NCBI GenBank assembly: GCA_002104905.1
Contig: MCFE01000438.1
Location: forward strand, 1 to 64,000
Direction of reading: 5' to 3'
DNA length: 64,000 bases
From: Basidiobolus meristosporus CBS 931.73
Lineage: Eukaryota > Basidiobolomycota > Basidiobolomycetes > Basidiobolales > Basidiobolaceae
Positions 11,085 to 22,634 of this stretch are shown piece by piece (within the stretch, counting starts at the first letter, position 1; each line of letters begins with the position of its first letter). Under the pieces are notes generated by a model. That model was not told the DNA's origin. It made no database searches and saw nothing but the letters and a program-made list of their open reading frames with translations. Position numbers and translations under genes: made by a program.

Positions 11085-13237
11085 ATGGGTCTTCGTCGGT
11101 ATTTGAGTGGGACCTTCATCGGTTCGTTTATGCGCACTCGGTATGTTCGGTTAATTAAAGAAGCGTGTAGAAGTATGAACCCAGAGAGCGAAAAAGAGGC
11201 TCTTTCCGAAGCCACTGATATATTGATCGCTCTATCCCAAGATGGTAAGCCGCCTTTATGTAGCACTCTCAGCTCTCAGTGACTGAAACTTCCCGATCTT
11301 TCATAGAAAGTGAGTTCGTGGAGATCGTGCTCACCATGATCGAGATCCTGGACGAGCAGGATCCTTTATCGTCGGCCTTCTTGTGCCACATCATAGGTAT
11401 TTACCATAAACTCGGAGCTTCAGACTTTCAGTCTGTTTACACTTTACTGTCAGAACTTGCGGCCTTACCTTCGGTGAGGACAGCGCACAAGATCAATTAC
11501 CAACTGTTACAAAAAACCAAAGCTTGTAAGTAGACAGCAGCATTCTTGCCAAGCGTAGGCACCAATGGTAACCGGGCTTCACAGCACCTTTGTTTAGATC
11601 ACATCTTCGCCAGAGATATCGGATCAACTCCTACATTGTATGGAGTGTCTTAGCCGAGCGCCTTGCGGGTATGCTCATCCTTTCCGTATGCGTTGAGGGA
11701 TAGTTTCGAAGAGAACTAACCATTCACTCAGGGAAAGTAAGCGCGATGATATTTACTGAGGAAATCCTAAATAGCTTGATTCATGGGCTATTGGATGAGA
11801 GCGACAAAGTCAAACTTGCTTCGTTGATCGCATTGGAGAAATTTGCCATGACTGGTAATGTTCTGAATGAGATCCATGAAGATCCTTTCCGTATCCTCAT
11901 CCTGCTTAATTTTAGGTGACAATAAATCGAAAATCCTGAAATCCAATGTTGTCCAGCACATCAGTGATGTCATGAAGAGACGAATCAAGTCCTCCCATGA
12001 GTCCAATAGTCTAGCCGAGCACCGACTGCGTGAGCTGAATCTATGTGCACCGTGGTCACTACGTCATGCCTTTGGTAGGTGGAGTGAGTCAGCCAGCGGG
12101 TAAGGCTTGTGGATGTGTTCTAATCGATTGCTGTAGCCGACCGGGAAAAGCCACGTTTTTGTCAAGATCAAGATCATAAGGCTAGCGAGGCACTGTTAGG
12201 AGTAAACGTTACATTGAATTGGTTAGATGCGACACCACGGCTCAAGTGGTTACCCTCAGGGTTGGAGGTTAGTTCGACATAGCTGCTCAATGCTGATCGC
12301 CTTCTCAAACGTCGTTGATGGCAGATACGCAACGACAACACAACCTTCGAATCTGCTCGAGGGACCATGTGCGCAAAAGAGGGGTCTTGGTACTACGAGG
12401 TGCAGCTGCTGACCGCGGGGATTATGCAAATCGGATGGGCTACGAAGTATACGGCATTCAGGCCTGAGGAGGGAGTTGGGGTGGGCGATGATGACCATTC
12501 GTTTGCTTTCGATGGCCGTAGAAAGTTGGCCTGGGTAAGTGTGTCCTGCATCATTGATAGAGTTGGGCGCTGATTTTCGATTTGCAGTCTGATGGCTACC
12601 CTATCCCTTATGGCGCGGTCAATTCCTGGGGTGAAGGCGATGTGCTTGGTGCGCTGCTTGACATGGACTACGGAATGATTCGATTCTATCTAAACGGGGT
12701 GGATCTAGGATCTGCCTTTGAATTCAGTGCCAGGCAGTTGTTGAAATTTGAGGAGGAAGGGGGCTTCTATCCTGCCATTTCCCTCACTTCGTTTCAGCAC
12801 GTGAACGTAAATTTTGGCAAAGAGCCGTTCAGGTAAAGCAGGATCTCTCGATTCTATCAAGCCACTCTGACTCACCATTTTGGCATTGTTCAAGGTTTCC
12901 ACCAACCCAACCCTTCCGAGCATTCAACGACTACGGGAAGCTACCCGAAAGTCTGCATCATACTAGTGTATATCCGACTGTGGGTCAGGAAAAGCTGACA
13001 AATCTGCCGCTTTCCGAGCTTGACCATCGTGAATATGTCAATCCTTGTTCAATATGCTTTGACGGTCAAGCAATGGTCACTTTATATCCTTGCAAACACG
13101 ATGGTCTCTGTTCGCTCTGTGCTATTCTTATCACCAGTTGTCCATTTTGTAGAACACCCATTAGCGAAAGGGTAACGCTAGCGGGGACAGATACAAACAG
13201 CCAGCCCTATCCAGTAGAAAGTTCGACCACAGCATAA
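11085..13237 (+). CDS. RSPRY1-like SPRY-RING protein (putative E3 ubiquitin ligase)
   Basis: Nine exons (11085-11244, 11307-11525, 11585-11668, 11732-11854, 11916-12074, 12137-12267, 12325-12534, 12588-12832, 12895-13237) with introns of 53-63 nt join in frame to 557 residues, close to the roughly 576 of human RSPRY1. The order matches RSPRY1: an N-terminal helical region with SVLAERLAG and LASLIALEKFAMTGDNK; a SPRY domain (about 293-443) with TFESARGTMCAKEG, WYYEVQ, MQIGWAT and GVGDDDHSFAFDG; and a C-terminal C3HC4 RING with C495, C498, C510, H512, C516, C519, C526 and C529. The start follows an in-frame TAG upstream. The RING implies E2-dependent ubiquitin transfer and the SPRY probably selects substrates; neither the substrate nor a pathway can be read from the sequence. 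Confidence 0.93.
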
Positions 13238-14000
13238 ATTTTCCTGTCTGATGCGGATTCTGGCCGGACATACAAACCCCATTCATTCTAAAATTTGCGC
13301 AGTTGAAAAGTCCATCGACCGTATTGTATTTATACATAAACTATTGTTGCGGCCTAACTCCTTTGGCCTCTGGTTGTGGCGTTCTGCATTCTTCTCGAGC
13401 TGTCGGTGCAGCAATCTACTTGCCCATGACGCAACTAGAAACAGAGACGCGTAGCCGTGGGGGTTGGTTCGTAATGGCACGACAGGTGACATTCTCAAGC
13501 ATTCAACCGGAGTTCTAAAATTAGCCATGAAAATAAAGTAGAAACAAGAGCGCGACTGCGATTTACCTTGTGTTGTTCGCGCCCACATCCATTACATAAT
13601 AACATACTTACATAAAGCGCATGGTGTCCCACGTACTGCAGAAGAAATCATGACCTAGTCATAGGCGCCAGATCATGTCAAGTGGAGCAATTCCTTCATA
13701 ATATAGAGTACTTTTGGGCCGGCCCATCCGTTAGAACAACACAAACCCTAGGCACGATCATTGTTTGTGCCCATTACAGCAACACCAGCCTAAGCAGAAG
13801 TGCTTGTTGAGGCAGCTCACTGGGTACGGGTACAAGGTTAATGTGAACAGGTCAGGAATCTGGTTTAACCACTGCCGTTTATTGCGTGAATGCCCTGAAC
13901 AATTAGAGCAAAGTCTGGATGGAATACTAGGGTGATATATGGTAGAAATTAGAGTACACCTGACCAAGTATATGTAGTATTATAGATTCGTTCTAGGGAG
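13238..14000. other. Convergent intergenic region
   Basis: This lies between the 3' ends of the SPRY-RING gene (+) and the chitin deacetylase gene (-). No supported ORF. Confidence 0.6.
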
Positions 14001-15422
14001 TTACAGATATCTATTCCATAGCCCGATGAGGGGAATCAAAGTGGCCAGGAGGAAGGTTGGGGCATTGGTGGTTCCGTTGGACCCGCTCTTTCCATTGGCG
14101 GAGGCGCCCTTTCCATCGGTTCTGTTGCCATTGGAGAAGTCGATCGGCTTGCTGTTGTCGATGAATTTACAGGATTCGTTTTGACACAGGCAGCTGCAGG
14201 CAATCGGGTCCCACCATAGCGTATCGCAATTATCTGGGACTGGGCAGCGTGCACCTGAGGTTCCTGCCGCCTTGGCACGACCGGGGACGGGATTGGCTAC
14301 GCTGGGCTCCGTCGCTGGGCAGCCGTAGCATGTGCTGAACGACCCACCAGGGAAATTGCACATCTCTGGTAAACCGGCGTCGATCTGGCCACCCTTCACG
14401 TCTGCAACACCGTTACAGATCTCTTGGGTCTCGGCCTTGGTTTGACATTTGACAGCGGCGAAGTCGCCCATCTTCGTCTTATCCACAGGGTTCTTCATCC
14501 AGGACAACAGTTGCTGATTGGTCACGAACCAGACGTCAGCTTGTTGAGATGCCCACGAGGCGAATTCCTTGAGCATCCTGACCTGGTCCTGGGGGTAGTT
14601 GATGCCAGGGGATTTGGAGATATGCGCGGGATGGAGGTAGATTCCAAAGGGGGATCGGTTCCCGTTGTAGTGCCGGTTGAAGTTGTCCTTCAGCCACTGG
14701 AGAACGGTTTCCGGCTTGGAATCCAGATTCGGATCCATGAGGTGGGGCGTGGCGCCATCCATGACGGCGTACATGGGGATTTCCCAGAACCCAGGGACCT
14801 TCAATCCGCTGTCGCAGATTCCGGAGTAGCAGTCGTTGGCGATACCGTTGTCCAGGGTATACGGCCAGAAGGAGTCGGCTCCCAATGCAGTCAGGCTGGA
14901 GTCGTACTCGAAACCAAGCTCGGCAACGTTTTGGAAGGTGGCGGCCGAGTAGTTTAGGAAGGGGGAGCGGAAGCCCGCGAGCTTGCCTCGGGGGATCCCC
15001 GCGAACGAGTTGATAGCCATCCGCGAACCACCGATCTCTTCCTTGGGGGGGTTACCGACATGGTTCATAGTATGGCAGGCGACTTCGTTTCCCATTCCAT
15101 ACCATTGGGTGACTAAGTTGTAGTCGGTGTATTGGGTACTGACGAAGAATGTTCCAACAGCTGGGCAGCCATTGGGATTCTTGTGGCTGGAGAGTATATC
15201 AAGTGCGGCGGGGAAGGTGTACGCTTGAACAGCATCGTCAAAGGTGATGGTGACGAATTGGGGCGCGTTGGCGCCGGCTATCCCGCCAGGCGGGTTGACG
15301 GAAGCGCAGTTGCATTTCGGAAGTACACACGTGGAGGCGTCACAAGTGTAGGCAGCGTCCGAAACTCCAACCACAGCCAGGGTTACCAAAGCAGTGACCA
15401 ACTTCGACATAAGAGAAACCAT
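14001..15422 (-). CDS. GPI-anchored chitin deacetylase (carbohydrate esterase 4)
   Basis: An intronless 473-residue secreted enzyme predicted to remove N-acetyl groups from chitin to give chitosan at the cell wall or surface. A signal peptide covers residues 1 to about 23. The polysaccharide-deacetylase fold shows motif 1 TFDD (60-63, catalytic base and metal Asp), motif 2 H117-T-M-N-H121 (metal ligands), motif 3 R152-S-P-F, and the motif 5 histidine within LHPAH (263-267). A cysteine-rich tail (about 310-415) is followed by a Ser/Gly/Asn-rich stretch and a hydrophobic C-terminus (FLLATLIPLIGLW), the layout of a GPI signal. N-glycosylation sequons include NYS (157), NES, NRT and NGT. A TATA box lies about 70 bp upstream of the ATG. 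All active-site motifs are intact, so it is probably functional. Confidence 0.93.
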   Translation of the reverse strand: MVSLMSKLVTALVTLAVVGVSDAAYTCDASTCVLPKCNCASVNPPGGIAGANAPQFVTITFDDAVQAYTFPAALDILSSHKNPNGCPAVGTFFVSTQYTDYNLVTQWYGMGNEVACHTMNHVGNPPKEEIGGSRMAINSFAGIPRGKLAGFRSPFLNYSAATFQNVAELGFEYDSSLTALGADSFWPYTLDNGIANDCYSGICDSGLKVPGFWEIPMYAVMDGATPHLMDPNLDSKPETVLQWLKDNFNRHYNGNRSPFGIYLHPAHISKSPGINYPQDQVRMLKEFASWASQQADVWFVTNQQLLSWMKNPVDKTKMGDFAAVKCQTKAETQEICNGVADVKGGQIDAGLPEMCNFPGGSFSTCYGCPATEPSVANPVPGRAKAAGTSGARCPVPDNCDTLWWDPIACSCLCQNESCKFIDNSKPIDFSNGNRTDGKGASANGKSGSNGTTNAPTFLLATLIPLIGLWNRYL

Positions 15423-15490
15423 TGTGTTTTTAGGGAAGTGAGTATTTTAGAGGGGGGGGGGCGGTGAGATTGTGTACGACCAGTGCCCTG

Positions 15491-15500
15491 GTATATATAC
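15491..15500 (-). promoter_or_regulatory. TATA box of the chitin deacetylase gene
   Basis: GTATATATAC lies about 70 bp upstream of the ATG at 15422. A homopolymer of ten G on the plus strand (15452-15461; C-tract on the coding strand) sits between it and the start codon, in the presumed 5' UTR. Confidence 0.6.
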
Positions 15501-16861
15501 GAATTCCCAAGCGCGTTCCCTTCGCAGACTTCCCTACCTGTGTATCCTATTTTCAGGAATGGAGAATATTCATCACCCACTCACAAATGATAGTGTTCCT
15601 GTGGTAAAGGTCGGGGTTTATCATTGAGGGAGAATTTTCCGTTCAGATAATCAAGGAGAGGCTTGCCGGATTGGCCACAATGGGCATTGTTGTAAGACCA
15701 CGATCTCAACTGCTAACGCGCACTTGAAGCTTAATGTAAGTTAGCGGTAGGATCAAGCAGAAAACATGTAGGCTGTGAGGATTTAATCTAATCCAAGTGA
15801 CCAGTTGGTGATACTCGATCGAGGTGATTTCAACGACCGACGTCAATGATGTATCGGTCCATATGATGTAGATGCGACTCCCTATATGTGCTTGCTGAAT
15901 TCCTGGGTCTTGATAGTCAAGACTGTGGGCTGCCCGTAAAAATGGCCGAGTGATGCTGGGACATCTTCAAAATTGATCTGCCCGTCGCCTCTGCAATCCC
16001 TCGCCATATAGCGTGGTTGGTGCCCAACGAAGATCGTAGTGGGATGCATGGTTCCTATCACCAAAGACATCTGCATCTTCCCTGAACTTGGCAACAGTCC
16101 CTTGAGTGAAAGTGCCGCTTTGGTAGATCTTTCTGCGTTTGTGCAGGTGCAGATCCAGATCCTGGTTAGGGTACTGGGGATCTGCGTCACGCCCGGATTT
16201 TGGCCGGTTGAACATTGCCTCGATCTACATACTCGATGTTTATCCTCTGCTCCTGCGTCCGATGCTCGGCAGGAGGTCCGATTATTGGTCAGCCCAACTT
16301 GCAAGTCAGATTGGCCAAAGATGTCGGTAGGACGCTGCTGCCAGATGGACACACTATGCAAGGGCGGGGCTGTTTGCGTCTTGCTCGGATTTATCAGCAT
16401 GTGCGTCACTGACTTGCCGCTGTCTTAGCCATAACAGAATGATGTCCGTTGACTCCACATCGCATTGCTCGGTTGGCAACTAGCTATGTGCGTAGGGTTC
16501 GGCCTGGGTGCTTCGTAATGTAAGCTACCAGCACACGGCCGAATAGTATATGCGGCGCACGTGTTCATTGGTCTGGGTCGCCAGAAAGGATTTATTTCGA
16601 ATCTCTATCATCGCATCTCAAACTATGGTATCACATCAGCCTCGAAGAATCCGACTACGGACTCACGTCTAGCTAAAAGGAAAGAGAGGTCTAAGGGTTT
16701 CAGCCACGAACACAGTGGTGGGAAACGAATCGTGCGCAGGGTGGGTGAGCTTGGTAGTGATTAGCAAACGAAGGATAAAAGAGTATACAAATGGCAGAGG
16801 GCGAGGGCGCGATGCAGAAAAGTAACATATAAACAAGCGAACGGGTCAAATAAATTACAGA
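15501..16861. other. Intergenic region with unassigned minus-strand frames
   Basis: Two overlapping minus-strand frames (15882-16409, 175 codons; 15967-16215) are the longest present. Neither has a recognisable domain and they compete for the same DNA, so I leave them uncalled. Confidence 0.4.
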
Positions 16862-19796
16862 TTAAAAGGCTGGGATCATCCCATCCTCAAGTTTGCTGCC
16901 GCTACCCATCTCCGATAACGGAAGGGTTCTAATTGCATTCTGTATGATGCTGGTATTCTTACAATCCATGTCAAGTGCTTTGGTGAACTCCATCAGTGCG
17001 TCGGACGTGTTGCCCAATTTCTGGAGGGTTTGGCCGGTTAGATAGCGAATACCAACTTCCCGGGGATATACCTCTTGCAGGTGCTTGAACAGGGGTAGCG
17101 CCTCCTAATGTTGATATCAGAAGTTAGCGTTTGATTCGACTTCACCAGTACCAGTCGTGCTACCTCATATCTTTCAAGTGCCAACAGGGCTTTGGCGATT
17201 TTCAGCTTCGGGAAGGGGCTCTTTGGGTTGTACTTTTGGGCAGCTTTGTACCACTGAAGTGCCTCGGACAGTTTACCAGACTTCTCCAAGACCTGTGGGG
17301 ATTCAATAGCAAAACACTAAGAAATCGTTGGGTGACGTCGGAAGTGGAAGGGGGCTGTACTTACAGTGCCTACGCAGCAAAGCAGGACGTTGTTGGTCGG
17401 GTTGATCCCTACTGCTTTGGAGAAGTAGTACTTGGCCGTGGGGATTTTGTCGGTTTTCATGGCAATGATTCCCATGCCATACCTGGAAGATCGAATGAGT
17501 GAAGGCGGCGTTTGAGTCAGAACGGGGGTGATTCGTACCATGCATTGTAATGCTTGGGATCTAAGCGTAGAGCATTTCTGAAGTGGATCATGGCATTATC
17601 GTAGTCTTCCACCGCGATAGATTCATGCCCACACAAAGTATGCCCATAAGCCATGCCTGGGTCTAATTGAATCACGCGCTTGAAACATCGGATCGCGGAT
17701 TGATGTTCTTGCTTTAGGCTGTAGCAGTTACCTATGGCCACCCAGGATTGTGGGGATTCTTTGTCCATAGCCATCAATTCGTGGCCGAGGTGGCTGAGGC
17801 CAACCTCTTTTTGCAAATGCCATAAAGTGGTGGAGTAGATCTCGAGGCCATCCAGGCGGTAAGGCTCGAGCAGTCTCATCTGCTCGAATTTCTCCTCAGC
17901 CTAGAAGAACGAAAATGGCATTAGTCAAGGTTCAGGTCAAATGCTTGAGCGCAGTTTCTAACCTCTCGGTACTTGGCCAACTCAAAGTAGGCCTTCCCAA
18001 CGCAAGAAAGCACCCATCCCGTATTAAACTGAGAGGCAGGAAGCAAGCCAAATGTCTCTAAAGCCTTGTTACAGTTGTAGCTGTGGAGTTGTAGCAATGC
18101 CTGACCGATTAGGCGTAATAAATTGATGATGATCTCGGTGCCTTTTTTACTGGAAAGTGTTTCTTGGTTCACACCTTGCGGTCCATCCAAGTCGGTGGGG
18201 TTCCCTCCTAGCCGATCTTTGACTGAAGTGAACTGAAGGGTTGCGGATTAATCACGGGATAAGGTACTCCAATGATGAAAAGTATCAAATACCGCTTCAA
18301 CTCGGACTTTTTTCCCGGTATCAAGGCTCAAGGCTTTGTTGGGCTCGAATCGAGTGCGCTTGGCTCGTTGAACATTAGCAACTCTCTAGAAAGGACGATC
18401 GTAAGTATGGAGAGGCTCGGGTTATGCTTTTGTCGTACTCACAGTCTGTGTATTTGTGGGCTTGGGTAGTTTGGATGCGTGTGTGGTTTTGGTGGGGGAT
18501 GTAGGCCCCCTCGCAAGGGCTCCTTTCTTGGTTTTCAACCCATCTGCGGTATTGGCCAGCAACTCCTTGGGCTTGCTATTTTCAAGATTCGTGCTCTAGG
18601 TTCAAGTGTTATTGAAGCCCATGGTGTTCTGAGGCAGGAAAAACTATACCTTGTTGGTAATGTTCACGTTCAATCCCTGTTTATTACGAAGTGATACAGG
18701 CCTCTGTTGTGCTGGTTTTGTTGCGCAGGATTCAATTGAAGCTTGACGAACTGCTGGCCGTGCTTTTGGTTGTGTGCTCGACGCACTTCTTTGAGGAGGG
18801 GGGGGGGTTACAGTTAATAACGAGTCGCCACGAATGTATCGTACTATAACCAACCTGCATCGTAAAGCGCTACCAGTCAACTCCCTGGCAATCGGAATTC
18901 TTGGCCTGGGCATTGTCACGTTACTCTTGACTTTCGACTCGGGTGGATCGGACGATATCTTAGCCTTCTGCCTCAACACATCCACCCCCTTGTCGCCATG
19001 GTTGGTGATTTGGAAAGCTTTGCTCACGTTGAAGATGCAGCTCACATCAATGCCAGCACCTATGGTGTCTATGAATACATACGCGTCGCGAAAGGGTCCA
19101 TGTCAGATTGACTTACCATTTTTGATAGAGCATAGATTCTCAAAGGCAGCCCAATGAAATGGATTGAGTTCAAGACACTTGGAGAATTGCTTCTCTGCAT
19201 CTGCGTGACGCTCCAATTTTCTTTAGAGTGCCGAGTATTAGTTACGGGTGGAAAATCTAGTGATTGGGAACAAGCGGACAAGCATACCTGTACACTAATC
19301 CCAGATTAAAATGCACTATGCTCTGGTCAGGGCACTTCAACCGACTCTGGTGATCGATCTTATCTTATGGATAAAACAGCCTATTAACAACCAAACACCA
19401 AATCGATAGTAGAAAGTTGGATAGCGATTGCCACCATTCGTATCCTCACTAACCCAGCACTATTTCCTCAGGCGTGAGAGTCTCGTCGCTGAGCAGAGAA
19501 AGTAGTAACCCTTCGGCCTCTTCTAGTTTGTTCAAGTATCTACAGCAACTGGCAAGCAGGAATTTACCAACAGCCGACTGGGGGTTGCGTAAGACATGAT
19601 AAGCACTATTGTACTTCTTACTTCGCAAGAAGCACTTGGCCAAGAGATAGTGTGTCTCTTCGTCTAATGTCGCATAGGCGTGTAATCGCTCAGCAAAAAA
19701 GGTTGCATTCTCTACCAGGTCATGGTCGAGATGGTACCACACCAAAGACTTGAACTGAGAGACCACGACTGAAGATATAGACATTCGGTTGCTCAT
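16862..19796 (-). CDS. CDC27/APC3, TPR subunit of the anaphase-promoting complex
   Basis: Twelve minus-strand exons (19796-19454, 19363-19288, 19220-19117, 19059-18855, 18788-18650, 18595-18443, 18385-18293, 18232-17963, 17900-17539, 17482-17365, 17292-17164, 17104-16862) with introns of 54-90 nt join in frame to 744 residues. The N-terminal ANAPC3 TPR block (about 1-180) includes WYHLDHDLVENATFFAERL, HYLLAKCFLRSKKYNSAY and LELNPFHWAAFE. A basic, low-complexity linker (about 180-375) follows. The C-terminal TPR superhelix (376-744) includes SWVAIGNCYSLKQEHQSAI, RALRLDPKHYNAWYGMG-like and YNPKSPFPKLKIAKALL units. CDC27 scaffolds the APC/C and binds CDC20/CDH1, so this is an essential nuclear cell-cycle gene. 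The first intron uses a less usual AAG acceptor. A second ATG lies four codons downstream of the chosen start. Confidence 0.93.
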
Positions 19797-21101
19797 TCTT
19801 TGAAAGCTGGGAACAAGAAAATGAATTACTGACACCGAAGTGATATCAAGGTAAGTACGGCACAGTAGGATTGGGGGAACTCTCGAGAGTAAGTATTCGA
19901 AAGAGTTCAAGCCCCTCTTGACAAAAGGTTAAATATCGATTTCTGCTGGTTTATCGAAAATGTTTGTTTTTCTCTAGAACTGAAGCGTCAGAGATAAACA
20001 TCGAACACGGCATATCATTGGTCTACCCAATTTCAAACAGTGACTGATTTCGATGTTACTGGGAGGTGCGCATCAAATATCATTTCTTGACTGAATTTGG
20101 TTCGATCGAATCAACAGTCACGAAGTACCGCAAGTCTGGTTGGATCGTCGCCTTGCCAGTGCGGAGAATCTTGGCCGAGTCCCCTACCAACTCTGCAGCA
20201 CATCTTTATCTGTCGGAGGCCAAATGTTACCTGACGAAGATGATGCAATCATGCATTGAGCATACGGGCCATAGTAAAACGCGCATGCCCTCCTATTTAC
20301 CATGACCAGCAACTCAGTAATGGCAGTGGAATGAATGCGTCGAATTGCGGCAAAGGCCGCCCAAGAAGACACACAACTCCGCGTCTTGATGGGCGCTGGG
20401 AAACACTTGCTTCTATGAGAAAAAGTAAAGGATTCGTGTATTTAAGCACGACGAAAGCGAGCCGTACGTTGCAGAGCGCGCCAGTCCAGTTGGAGACGGT
20501 CAATATATCCACTCATGTTCGGTGTGAGGAGCGGCGAATGCTGGAGGTATTTCGTGTATGTGGCAATGCGTTGCGCACCTTGCCGAAAGCCTACCACGGT
20601 CCAGTTGCTTTCCACTGATAACGACGAGTGGGTGTTCATCGGTTAGTATCACCAGCATTGCCATCGGCTATTATTAGCGATCCTAATGCAGAGAAAGCCA
20701 AACAAGTTTCTCAGCAACCCTTATTGTTATTTATTAGGAGGGAATATTGAATGGGTTCAAAAGCTGCTGCATAAGGTTTCATGGGTACGGCTCTGATTGG
20801 CGGCCAAACTCCGCTGTAAACGCATCCAGATATCGCACTGCTCCAGAACTGGGGCTGGGGCTGGAGGGTGGGAGGAAATCAGGAACAACCATTGTAATGG
20901 GAGTCAATATATGGCTAAAAGTATTTTCAGCATGACATATGGATAGATGGTGCTCCTCCGCCAATGGATCTCAGAATCGATCCTTGAATTATGAGAGCGC
21001 TGATGTTGAACAACAAGCATTAAGGTCTCAATATCTTATCAAATTTCCTGATGTCCCAAGCCAAATTAAATGCTAAATTGAGACCAACTTTCGTGATTCT
21101 G
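19797..21101. other. Divergent intergenic region
   Basis: This separates the divergent CDC27 and arrestin genes. Short plus- and minus-strand frames (for example 20256-20618) have no recognisable content. Promoters of both genes should lie here. Confidence 0.5.
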
Positions 21102-21118
21102 GGCGCTATAAAAGCGCC
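21102..21118 (+). promoter_or_regulatory. TATA box inside a 6-bp inverted repeat
   Basis: GGCGCTATAAAAGCGCC: TATAAAA is bracketed by GGCGCT and its exact reverse complement AGCGCC. It lies about 45 bp upstream of the arrestin ATG at 21158, so the implied 5' UTR is very short. Confidence 0.7.
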
Positions 21119-21157
21119 GGTTACACACCCCGTTGCAGCATTTCCCGGAAGCCTAAC

Positions 21158-22189
21158 ATGTGGCCAGCCAACTCCATCAGCCTTTGCCTTCAGAGCGAGA
21201 CTATTGTACTTCACGGCACAAGTGAATCGGCCCCAGGGCAGATATTGAGAGGTTCGGCAACCCTGGACATACAGTACCAAACCAAAATCTCCTCCATCAC
21301 GGTTGTGTTCAAAGGCACGGCGTATGCCTCGAGTAAGTAGCCCAGTGTCTTGACGATTTGCCCAGCCTCCATGCTCATGCTTTCTGTAGGGTCCAAGCAA
21401 AGTCGCGATGTCTTCTATCAAAGAGAGATAGAGTTTTTACGCACCATCGAGGTGGCCAAGAACTTCTCTCCTGGCCAGTACATCTACCATTTCGAGATCC
21501 CATTTTCAGGCGATCTTCCAGAATCCATCAGCTCGTCTCTATCTCACATCAAGTATGTCACCACTGCAGTGGCCAAGCGTGGCGGGTTTGCCAAGAACCT
21601 CAAGGACTCGAAGGTGGTCAACGTATTGCGACTATCACAGCCTGTTTCTGAGGTTGAGGAGTCCCAGTCACTGGTGAGGTTCGGTGAGCTTGAATCGGAG
21701 TTAGCTTTCTGCATATTCTCCCCCTCCATCGTATATAGTCCGGACAATGATATCCCCATCCAGATTGGCGTTGACTCTTTCAAGACGGATGTGAAGGTCA
21801 GTGAGGTCCAAGCAGCAATCTACGAGGTCATCAAAGCCACATCTCAAGATGGGCGATTCAAAGTGAGAAGGTCCAAGATACGTGAAGCCTCCTGCAGATG
21901 GAATACCAAATCATATGGAAAGATGTGGATTCAACCGATCACCCTTACTGCCAACAAAAAATCGACCGAGGTTTTCTCTGATCGGGAGAATGATTACGTG
22001 ACCGTACACCATGAGCTCAATGTTATCATCACCCTCGTCAAGCGGTCTAACATCCGGAAGCGAATCATTGTCAGAACTTCTCTCCAATTCGTTGACTCCG
22101 AAGCCTTAAGGATCGCTAAAGCATTACCTTGCTACGAACAATCATTGGTGGCGCCACCGTGCTATTTCCACTTGGATAAGAAGCACTAG
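21158..22189 (+). CDS. Alpha-arrestin with C-terminal PPxY motif
   Basis: Two exons (21158-21332 and 21390-22189, 57-nt intron) join in frame to 324 residues with an arrestin N domain then an arrestin C domain. The N domain opens at residue 1 (strand SLCLQSETIVLHG, then GQILRGSATLDI) and includes YIYHFEIPFSGDLPESI, the strand-plus-proline signature of ART/ARRDC proteins. The C domain includes VQAAIYEVIK and VHHELNVIITLVK. Near the end is PPCY (314-317), a PPxY motif of the kind bound by WW domains of Rsp5/Nedd4 ubiquitin ligases, so the protein is probably an adaptor for ubiquitination and endocytosis of plasma-membrane proteins. It is short for a fungal ART because it lacks long tails. The ATG at 21158 is the first in frame after an upstream stop; an ATG at 21051 lies in another frame. 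Confidence 0.88.
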
Positions 22190-22634
22190 GATCAAAAGCC
22201 TCCATTTTCAATATTTGTACATATTCTCTAGTAATCGGTGTAACATATTTCATTTTTGTCTACAAATACTGTAGCATTCCATTTCATAGCTTAATCCCCA
22301 GATCACCTCTCTACCCTACATTACCGTACCTGTAATCCTACCAAATACTAGCCCCACAGCCAATACCTTTCATTAAACGTAATACCTTGACGAACATTAG
22401 GCGGACATTTATGAAAAGCAACAAGAAAAGGGTAACCAATGCGATCATGCAAGTAGGGCAAAATGTCTCATATGAAGAGCTGGTGCACGTATTGGGGGAT
22501 AAGAATTGACTAAGGATTTTATTATCTATGATATATTCCAGGTTAATTGGAATTTGGAAATATTCGATAGGCTTTGGGAATGAAGTATTTGAAAAGAGAT
22601 TCAAGTGATACGATACATTGAGGAGCAATTGTCA
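22190..22634. other. Convergent intergenic region
   Basis: AT-rich 3' flank shared by the arrestin gene (+) and the glycine-rich protein gene (-). No supported gene. Confidence 0.6.

Noticed and set aside
11585-11668. Alternative exon 3 of the SPRY-RING gene using the TTTAG acceptor at about 11600
   Set aside because: It gives an early stop or the wrong phase. The CACAG acceptor at 11584 yields a frame ending SVLAERLAG that matches RSPRY1.
15882-16409. 175-codon minus-strand frame
   Set aside because: No signal peptide, domain or homology that I recognise, and an alternative frame through the same DNA looks equally plausible.
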